A DNA stretch of 5,637 bases from RGIG1828 sp045592485 (GTDB taxonomy: Bacteria > Bacillota > Clostridia > UMGS1810). Under the pieces are notes generated by a model, which was not told the origin of the DNA, did no database searches, and saw nothing but the letters and a program-made list of their open reading frames with translations. Both the position numbers and the translations under genes were made by a program. Positions within the stretch are counted from its first letter, which is position 1, and every line of letters begins with the position of its first letter. The stretch spans positions 1 to 5,637 of the forward strand of contig JAZNUS010000008.1 in NCBI GenBank assembly GCA_045592485.1, given 5' to 3'. Shown here in pieces: positions 1 through 3,738 of this stretch.

Positions 1-4
1 TGTG

Positions 5-72
5 GTAGGGGCGATCCCCGAACCGCCCGCAAATGGCAGATACCATAGGGGCGATCCGTGATTCGCCCCTAC
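5..72. repeat. Two REP-like GC-rich palindromic repeat units
   Basis: The 12-mer TAGGGGCGATCC occurs at 6-17 and 46-57. The second unit is a clear stem-loop: TAGGGGCGA (46-54) pairs perfectly with TCGCCCCTA (63-71). The first unit is a weaker palindrome, GGGCG (9-13) with CGCCC (24-28). The units are GC-rich against an AT-rich surrounding and contain no open frame. I associate this type of unit with dispersed intergenic repeats of gut Clostridia, but that comes from memory and was not tested here. The start of the array may lie outside the window. Confidence 0.65.
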
Positions 73-81
73 AATGTCCTA

Positions 82-114
82 GTGTTAAACACCTCGATAA
101 ACCCCAATTTATCG
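82..114. other. Two small hairpins downstream of the SLOG gene
   Basis: GTGTT-A-AACAC (82-92) is a perfect 11 bp palindrome. It is followed by a perfect 7 bp stem, CGATAAA (95-101) with TTTATCG (108-114), closing a 6-base loop. They lie 47-79 bases beyond the stop codon of the minus-strand SLOG gene, so they could weakly end its transcript or protect its 3' end. Neither side has a T-run, so this is not a standard intrinsic terminator, and none better is visible for this gene. Confidence 0.35.
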
Positions 115-138
115 TAATGTTACTAGCTGACAATGCTC

Positions 139-171
139 CTCCCAAGGCTTTGAGCCTGTTTCAATTTTGAC
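139..171 (+). repeat. Direct repeat A, left copy (33 bp)
   Basis: This 33 bp stretch recurs in the same orientation at 1262-1294 with only two mismatches (142/1265 and 162/1285). The longest exact run is the 19 bases starting CAAGGCTTTGAGCCTG. The left copy covers the stop codon and last few codons of the SLOG gene (stop at 161-163), so that gene ends inside the repeat. The right copy lies between the XRE terminator and the repA promoter region. Together they bracket the SLOG/XRE pair. Confidence 0.75.
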
Positions 172-694
172 TGTTTTCAGCATTATGAAATACATTTATA
201 ACATTACATCTTTTAATAGCGTAATCATAAGCCTGCTTTGTTCCACTTTTCGGCTGATATGATTTCTGATTTTTATTTATGCTGGTTCTCTTTTGGGGAA
301 TATAGTTTTCGTCGTAATAAATAATACAGTATTCACTTCGCTTTATCATTTCCAAATTTCGTTTGACATAAACTGCTTTACCGGCATTGGCAATATCCGG
401 TGGATAATATGTATCTTCATAATACTCCAAAAGATAGTTTCGGTACGAATCATCTATGTGTTGAAATTCTGCGCGAACATATATTCTTTGAATATAAGAA
501 TACTTTTCCTTCAGTCTGGAAGTTATTTCATAACACAAATCGTTGAAATCGCTTTTGCTTCCGAAATAAAATGTATTAATTCCCTTATTTAAAATTAGAT
601 TTTCAACGATATTATATATTGAATTTTTCAGTTCTTGGGTTTCTTTAATTTTTCTGTGACCTATGAAGCAACAGCTTTGCATTATAGCAGACAT
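161..694 (-). CDS. SLOG-family (YspA/DUF1273-like) predicted nucleotide-ligand-binding protein
   Basis: The 177-residue protein shows the pattern of the SLOG/DprA-like Rossmannoid superfamily. It has an N-terminal strand ending in CCFIGHR (8-14), a second strand and glycine loop FYFGSKSDFNDL (42-53), the helix-strand segment RSEYCIIYYDE (119-129) and SGTKQAYDYAIKR (150-162), then a final strand VINVF. SLOG proteins are predicted to bind nucleotide-derived ligands, and several act in conflict or signalling systems. No substrate is evident here. The start at 694 is preferred over the in-frame ATG at 703 because AAGGA lies 7 bases before 694 but overlaps the upstream ATG. A near-consensus promoter lies just upstream. 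The gene is divergent from an XRE regulator, is much more AT-rich than the transporter to the right, and ends inside direct repeat A. The family call is fairly sure; the function is unknown. Confidence 0.8.
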   Translation of the reverse strand: MSAIMQSCCFIGHRKIKETQELKNSIYNIVENLILNKGINTFYFGSKSDFNDLCYEITSRLKEKYSYIQRIYVRAEFQHIDDSYRNYLLEYYEDTYYPPDIANAGKAVYVKRNLEMIKRSEYCIIYYDENYIPQKRTSINKNQKSYQPKSGTKQAYDYAIKRCNVINVFHNAENSQN

Positions 695-723
695 TTTTAA
701 CATCCTTTTTTAAACTTTTTTTC

Positions 724-752
724 ATTATAACATTAATACATCTGCAAGTCAA
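724..752 (-). promoter_or_regulatory. Sigma-A promoter of the SLOG gene
   Basis: On the minus strand TTGACT (752-747) and TATAAT (729-724) are separated by exactly 17 bases. Transcription should begin near 717, giving a leader of only about 23 bases before the ATG at 694 with its AAGGA site. This is one of the best matches to consensus in the window, so the gene is probably well expressed unless repressed. Confidence 0.75.
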
Positions 753-769
753 GTGAGAGGTTTAGTATT

Positions 770-784
770 TGTGCTTTAAGCACA
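770..784. promoter_or_regulatory. Perfect 15 bp palindrome, candidate operator
   Basis: TGTGCTT-T-AAGCACA is a perfect inverted repeat around one central base. It lies between the divergent SLOG and XRE genes, just ahead of a TATAAT box (788-793) that probably serves the XRE gene, and about 18 bp upstream of the -35 box of the SLOG promoter. XRE proteins commonly bind short palindromes of this size at their own promoter. The likeliest role is autoregulation of the XRE gene, perhaps with an effect on the SLOG gene. Binding is inferred from position only. Confidence 0.5.
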
Positions 785-787
785 TTC

Positions 788-813
788 TATAATAGTGGTA
801 AAAAGTTTATAAT
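788..813 (+). promoter_or_regulatory. Candidate -10 boxes for the XRE gene
   Basis: Perfect TATAAT hexamers occur at 788-793 and 808-813 on the plus strand, 57 and 37 bases before the XRE start codon. Neither has a good -35 box at 16-18 bases. A weak -35 would suit a promoter controlled by the palindrome at 770-784, which occupies the spacer of the first candidate. I cannot choose between the two. Confidence 0.4.
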
Positions 814-849
814 TAAAGTGTAATAATTAATGGGAGCTTGTAACTGACA

Positions 850-1200
850 ATGAATAAATTTGACGAGCAAAACGCAGAAATCGGAAAAAGAATAAAAGAA
901 ATCAGGTTAAAAAGGTGTATGACTCAAGAATTGCTATCCGAGAAAGCAGGAATTTGTAATTCGCAACAGATAAGCAATATTGAAAGGGGCTTGTCGGGAG
1001 TGTCTATTGCAAAGTTTAAGGATATCTGTTTGGCTCTTGATACAGATGCTGATTATATATTGTTTGGTGTATCTTCACGCAATGCCGGAGGTATATTGGA
1101 TAAATATATCGAACAAATGTCAGATGAACAGGTAAGCAATCTTTTGGAAATGGTTAAGGCATATGCCAAAACCTGTGGAATTGAAGAAAAACAGAATTAA
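850..1200 (+). CDS. XRE-family helix-turn-helix transcriptional regulator
   Basis: This 116-residue protein carries one Cro/C1-type helix-turn-helix domain at about residues 11-72. Recognisable parts are IGKRIKEIRLKR, the scaffold helix MTQELLSEKAG, the recognition helix region NSQQISNIERG (37-47), and LALDTDADYILFG closing the domain. A C-terminal amphipathic helix (about 83-107) probably mediates dimerisation. GGGAG at 832-836 is 13 bases before the ATG, which is long, but no better in-frame start is present. A strong terminator follows directly, so the gene is monocistronic. It is divergent from the SLOG gene, and a perfect palindrome in the shared intergenic region is its probable target. 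Small regulators like this are typical of mobile elements, where they control maintenance or transfer genes. The family is clear; the regulon is inferred. Confidence 0.9.
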   Translation: MNKFDEQNAEIGKRIKEIRLKRCMTQELLSEKAGICNSQQISNIERGLSGVSIAKFKDICLALDTDADYILFGVSSRNAGGILDKYIEQMSDEQVSNLLEMVKAYAKTCGIEEKQN

Positions 1201-1209
1201 TGATTGAGT

Positions 1210-1236
1210 ACGCCGATGATGTCGGCGTCTTTTTTT
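1210..1236 (+). terminator. Intrinsic terminator of the XRE gene
   Basis: ACGCCGA (1210-1216) pairs perfectly with TCGGCGT (1222-1228) around a 5-base loop. After one C comes a run of seven T (1230-1236). The hairpin begins 10 bases after the XRE stop codon and separates this gene from repA. Confidence 0.9.
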
Positions 1237-1261
1237 GCAAAAAATCATTTGTACCCATTCT

Positions 1262-1294
1262 CTCTCAAGGCTTTGAGCCTGTTTTAATTTTGAC
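1262..1294 (+). repeat. Direct repeat A, right copy (33 bp)
   Basis: This is the second copy of the repeat at 139-171, same orientation, 31 of 33 bases identical. It ends in TTTTGAC, so it could supply a TTGACC -35 box (1290-1295) towards repA, although no good -10 box lies 16-18 bases further on. It is non-coding. The distance between copies is 1123 bp and contains only the SLOG and XRE genes. Confidence 0.75.
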
Positions 1295-1295
1295 C

Positions 1296-1320
1296 AAAAA
1301 CCCCGGATGCAAAATATTTT
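1296..1320 (+). promoter_or_regulatory. Iteron-like motif upstream of repA
   Basis: The segment has the form AAAAA-CCCCGGATG-4 bases-ATATTTT(TT). The same arrangement, AAAAAT-CCCCGGATG-3 bases-ATATTTTTT, occurs inside repA at 1820-1847. CCGGATG cores also occur at 1872-1878 (+) and 1915-1921 (-). Sharing of a motif between the initiator's upstream region and the inside of its gene suggests a RepA binding site used for autoregulation. The binding itself is inference. Confidence 0.4.
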
Positions 1321-1326
1321 TTCCCG

Positions 1327-1335
1327 TGGTAAAAT
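1327..1335 (+). promoter_or_regulatory. Possible extended -10 promoter of repA
   Basis: TGG-TAAAAT is an extended -10 element (TGn directly before a TATAAT-like hexamer). It would start transcription near 1342, about 50 bases before the repA start codon. There is no convincing -35 box at 17 bases. It lies just after the iteron-like motif, so an initiator bound there could repress it. Confidence 0.4.
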
Positions 1336-1394
1336 GAATACAGAAAGCCTTACAAGCAAGCATTTTTACTTATATATCTGAAGGAGGTGCAACC

Positions 1395-2471
1395 ATGACT
1401 GCACAAAACTATTACACTTCGTCTGACACACCGGATTATGAATTTTGCAAAACACCGAAAGCACTGTTTAAATCAAAGGAGTTAAAAAAGCTTTCCGACG
1501 GTGCAAAGCTTTTATATATTTCAATCCTGAACCGCCTCACTCTTTCAATGAAAAACGGAATTGAAGATGAACAGGGGAGAACCATTGTCTATTATTCTCT
1601 GGAAGATGTGTGCGAGGATCTTGGGTGCTCGCGTACAAAAGCCGTGAAGCTTTTTGCAGAGCTGGACATTAAAAAGGGAGCAGGTCTCATTGAGAGAAAA
1701 AGACTGGGACTTTGCAAAACCTCAATTATTTTTGTTTTGAAGCCCGAATTTGAAAAAACAAACACCAAAGGCTCTGAGGCTGAAAAAGCCACTTGTCCTC
1801 CGAGCCTGGAAAATGTGGAAAAATCCCCGGATGAGGATATTTTTTTTGACTCTGTTTCAAAGGTTGACCATCCGGATGCGAAGGAATTAACCACCCCGAT
1901 TTTTAAAAATGATGCATCCGGACTTTTAAAAGCTGAAAATCAGGAATGCAAAAAGTTGGACTGTAATAATAATAAAATAAATAAAAATAAATTAAATAAT
2001 AATTATTTAAGCAAGCATAAAATCAATCTATCTACAGCCCAATGCAGTGATAAAAACAATAATAGTCCGTGCATTTCCGACGGATGGAAGGAGAGGGCAG
2101 AGGAATATAAAAAAATAATTCATAAAAATATCTCCTATGATATCCTTTGTTATTCTATCCGAAGAGAATGGCTGGATGAAATTGTCAGCATTATGACCGA
2201 TGCCTTGTGTGCCGGCGGAAGTGAAAAAATAAATAATGTTATCTATCCTCCCGAAGCTGTCAGGGAAAGGCTTTTAAGCCTTGAAAGCGATCATATTGAG
2301 TATGTGTGGGAATGTATGCGTGAAAATTCAAAGCCCCTGAAAAATGTCAGAGCCTATCTCCTCACGGCTCTCTACCGTGCACCCGAGACAATGATAAGCT
2401 GGTATGATGCAAAGGTAAGAAGCGATATGTCAGTCTTAACGACCGGCGCTAATATAAAAAGAGCACCCTGA
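1395..2471 (+). CDS. repA: RepA_N-type replication initiator protein A with DUF6017-like C-terminus
   Basis: This 358-residue protein has the two-domain layout of initiators found on Firmicutes plasmids and integrative elements. Residues about 14-120 form the RepA_N winged-helix DNA-binding domain, with the diagnostic PKALF, LSDGAKLLY, LSMKNGIEDEQGR, LGCSRTKAVKLFAEL and GLIERKRLGL segments. A polar Asn/Lys-rich linker (about 121-228, densest at 190-212) leads to a C-terminal helical domain (about 229-345; YPPEAVRERLL, VRAYLLTALYRAP) resembling DUF6017. The start is firm: AAGGAGG at 1381-1387 lies 7 bases before the ATG. RepA_N initiators open the origin, which in characterised plasmids lies within the rep gene itself. 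No relaxase, partition gene or integrase is adjacent, so the gene may be a remnant or may sit far from the rest of its element. The ORF is intact. Confidence 0.88.
   Translation: MTAQNYYTSSDTPDYEFCKTPKALFKSKELKKLSDGAKLLYISILNRLTLSMKNGIEDEQGRTIVYYSLEDVCEDLGCSRTKAVKLFAELDIKKGAGLIERKRLGLCKTSIIFVLKPEFEKTNTKGSEAEKATCPPSLENVEKSPDEDIFFDSVSKVDHPDAKELTTPIFKNDASGLLKAENQECKKLDCNNNKINKNKLNNNYLSKHKINLSTAQCSDKNNNSPCISDGWKERAEEYKKIIHKNISYDILCYSIRREWLDEIVSIMTDALCAGGSEKINNVIYPPEAVRERLLSLESDHIEYVWECMRENSKPLKNVRAYLLTALYRAPETMISWYDAKVRSDMSVLTTGANIKRAP
1820..2011 (+). other. Candidate replication origin inside repA (iterons plus AT-rich stretch)
   Basis: CCGGATG cores lie at 1827-1833 (+), 1869-1878 (palindrome CATCCGGATG, both strands) and 1915-1921 (-), spaced about 45 bp. 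Two AT palindromes, ATTTTTAAAAAT (1899-1910) and CTTTTAAAAG (1923-1932), lie among them. Directly after comes an almost pure A/T tract at about 1966-2011, which encodes the Asn/Lys-rich linker. Binding sites beside an easily melted tract are the usual layout of an iteron origin, and RepA_N plasmids are known to carry the origin within the rep gene. Codon constraint on repeated Pro-Asp could explain part of the pattern, so this is a candidate only. Confidence 0.4.
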
Positions 2472-2547
2472 CGGCTATATGTGTTTTATTTCTCTTTCAG
2501 ATATTTTCTTAACAGAAATGAGCAGAAATAGGGGAATGTGTAAATGT

Positions 2548-2601
2548 CATTGCAAAGCAATATTTCACACGCCACAGGGCGTATTTAGTTGAAAAACCCG
2601 C
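2548..2601 (-). repeat. Direct repeat B, copy next to the fic terminator (54 bp)
   Basis: The segment matches 3427-3480 at 53 of 54 positions, same orientation. It contains two small palindromes, ATTGC-AAA-GCAAT (2549-2561) and ACGCC-ACAG-GGCGT, and ends in GTTGAAAAA. The A-run is the minus-strand T-run of the fic terminator, so the element starts exactly where that terminator ends. It does not encode a protein. I associate similar sequences with dispersed intergenic repeats of gut Clostridia, from memory only. Confidence 0.8.
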
Positions 2602-2615
2602 CACTTTCGTGACGG
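2591..2615 (-). terminator. Intrinsic terminator of fic
   Basis: Read on the minus strand, CCGTCAC (2615-2609), a GAAA loop (2608-2605) and GTGGCGG (2604-2598) form a 7 bp stem with one G-T wobble, followed by TTTTT (2596-2592). It lies 55 bases after the fic stop codon. The T-run is shared with direct repeat B. Confidence 0.75.
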
Positions 2616-2669
2616 CGACTGTCATTTTTCTGCATTTAATCTGGCAGTTACGGTTTATTGGTGCTCATT

Positions 2670-3275
2670 TTAAAGTTCCTCTGCTCTGAAAGCAGTGTAA
2701 CCCTCATAGTGATAGCTGTTGTCAATACCTTTCATATAAAGGGCTCTGTCGCTTATCCTGTCGGTCAAAGCATTTTTCAGAATATGCTTAATTTCAATAT
2801 CCTTAACAGGACTGCGCTCCATTGCCATCAGGTAGTCTTCCTTATCAACCTGACTCCAGTCAATGACCTTGCCAAGCTCTTTTTTCAAGATGAGGTCAAG
2901 CCAAATGCGCGTCGAACGACCGTTTCCTTCTCTGAAGGGATGACAGATGTTCATTTCCACATATTTTTCAATGATTTCATCAAAGGTTGACTGGGGCATA
3001 CTGCAGACATGCTCCAAAGCACTCTTGAGGTACATTACGGGAGCAAATCTGAAATCGCCTTTAGCAATGTTTACATCCCTGACCTTGCCTGCAAAATCAT
3101 ATATTTCACCGAATAAATATTTATGAATAAATGCAAGAGAAGAAAAACTGCCTGCCTCCTTTTCGTCAAGTAAACCTTTATCATAAAGCTCAACAGCCTT
3201 CTTTTTGCTGATTCGTTCTTCTTCACGGGCAAGCTCTGCTGAATCTGTTATATTGAGTTTGTTTTTCAAAGCCAT
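2670..3275 (-). CDS. fic: Class III Fic-domain protein adenylyltransferase (AMPylator)
   Basis: This 201-residue protein is an intact Fic/Doc-family AMP-transferase. The catalytic motif HPFREGNGRSTR spans residues 112-123, with catalytic His112, metal-binding Glu116 and the phosphate-binding GNGR. The flap that positions the target is recognisable at 61-79 (FAGKVRDVNIAKG..FRFAP). Near the C-terminus, SYHYEG (187-192) fits the inhibitory (S/T)xxxE(G/N) motif, with Glu191 as the inhibitory glutamate. That makes it a class III Fic, which inhibits itself and needs no separate antitoxin, like the Neisseria meningitidis and Enterococcus faecalis enzymes. Related Fic proteins modify DNA gyrase B or themselves, and some also remove AMP; the target here is unknown. 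GGAGG (3282-3286) lies 6 bases before the ATG. The gene has its own promoter and terminator and is bracketed by direct repeat B. Confidence 0.93.
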   Translation of the reverse strand: MALKNKLNITDSAELAREEERISKKKAVELYDKGLLDEKEAGSFSSLAFIHKYLFGEIYDFAGKVRDVNIAKGDFRFAPVMYLKSALEHVCSMPQSTFDEIIEKYVEMNICHPFREGNGRSTRIWLDLILKKELGKVIDWSQVDKEDYLMAMERSPVKDIEIKHILKNALTDRISDRALYMKGIDNSYHYEGYTAFRAEEL

Positions 3276-3322
3276 GATAAACCTCCGTCACTGGTCATTA
3301 TCAGTGTCAATTATATTCATAC

Positions 3323-3359
3323 TCAGTGTTATTCTAGCATAATACTCATTTGTTGTCAA
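3323..3359 (-). promoter_or_regulatory. fic promoter with overlapping 22 bp dyad
   Basis: On the minus strand TTGACA (3359-3354) and TAGAAT (3336-3331) are 17 bases apart, with a predicted start near 3324 and a leader of about 50 bases. An imperfect dyad centred between 3335 and 3336 (3325-3346, 9 of 11 base pairs symmetrical) overlaps the -10 box, where a repressor would block transcription. TCAGTGT is also repeated at 3301-3307 and 3323-3329, 22 bp apart. The promoter is well supported; the operator role is inferred. Confidence 0.65.
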
Positions 3360-3426
3360 CGAAATTGATTAGAACCCATTGTTTGCCACAGGCGTATCAT
3401 TTACATTGAAAAGCGGAGCTATTTCA

Positions 3427-3480
3427 CATTGCAAAGCAATATTTCACACGCCACAGGGCGTATTTAGTTGAAAAAACCGC
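3427..3480 (-). repeat. Direct repeat B, copy next to the tRNA terminator (54 bp)
   Basis: This copy is 53/54 identical to 2548-2601 and has the same orientation. As in the other copy, its right end is an A-run that forms the T-tail of a minus-strand terminator, here that of tRNA-Thr. The hairpins beside the two copies differ in sequence beyond the shared CCGC. The two copies lie 879 bp apart and enclose only the fic gene with its promoter and terminator. Confidence 0.8.
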
Positions 3481-3506
3481 AGATTCAGATGAATCTACGG
3501 TTTTTT
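3471..3506 (-). terminator. Intrinsic terminator of tRNA-Thr
   Basis: AAAAAACCG, a C/A mismatch, then AGATTCA pair with TGAATCT and CGGTTTTTT around a 2-4 base loop. The long stem has T-runs readable on both strands. It starts one base after the encoded CCA of the minus-strand tRNA, so it ends that transcript. It could also stop any plus-strand transcription entering from the accessory region. Confidence 0.85.
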
Positions 3507-3507
3507 C

Positions 3508-3583
<76 letters not shown>

Positions 3584-3601
3584 ATGTGTCAACAATTGTG
3601 T

Positions 3602-3630
3602 ATTATATCAAATTAATATACGCTTGTCAA
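3602..3630 (-). promoter_or_regulatory. Consensus promoter of tRNA-Thr
   Basis: The minus strand carries a perfect TTGACA (3630-3625), a 17-base spacer and a perfect TATAAT (3607-3602), so transcription starts about 12 bases before the mature tRNA 5' end. The -35 box is one half of a perfect dyad, TTGTCAA (3624-3630) with TTGACAA (3637-3643). Confidence 0.9.
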
Positions 3631-3673
3631 GCATTTTTGACAAAAAAATTCTTCTAAAATAAAACTATTTATC

Positions 3674-3702
3674 TTGACTTGTTATGGTAAATAATGTATA
3701 AT
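3674..3702 (+). promoter_or_regulatory. Sigma-A promoter of the NhaC-family transporter
   Basis: TTGACT (3674-3679), a 17-base spacer and TATAAT (3697-3702) lie on the plus strand. The start should be near 3709, leaving a leader of about 30 bases before the ATG at 3739. That is too short for a riboswitch, so expression is set at the promoter as far as the sequence shows. Confidence 0.85.
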
Positions 3703-3738
3703 GAAAATGAAATTTTATAATTTTACGGAGGAAAAACC

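Noticed and set aside
1290..1320. repA promoter using TTGACC at 1290-1295
   Set aside because: The nearest -10-like hexamer is 19 bases away and poor (TATTTT); the extended -10 at 1327-1335 fits better, though weakly.
1120..1359. Minus-strand open frame over the XRE end, terminator and repeat A
   Set aside because: It runs through a strong terminator and a non-coding repeat and has no ribosome site; the open frame is incidental.
2472..2669. Small antitoxin gene next to fic
   Set aside because: No frame with a ribosome site is present beyond a 6-codon one; the C-terminal inhibitory motif makes a partner unnecessary.
2658..2990. Plus-strand open frame opposite fic
   Set aside because: It lies antisense to a gene with a complete catalytic motif and has no ribosome site or recognisable domain.
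2548..3480. CRISPR-like repeats
   Set aside because: Only two copies 879 bp apart with a gene between; no regular spacers and no cas genes.
3643..3738. Riboswitch or leader peptide ahead of the transporter gene
   Set aside because: The promoter at 3674-3702 leaves only about 30 leader bases, too little for a known riboswitch.
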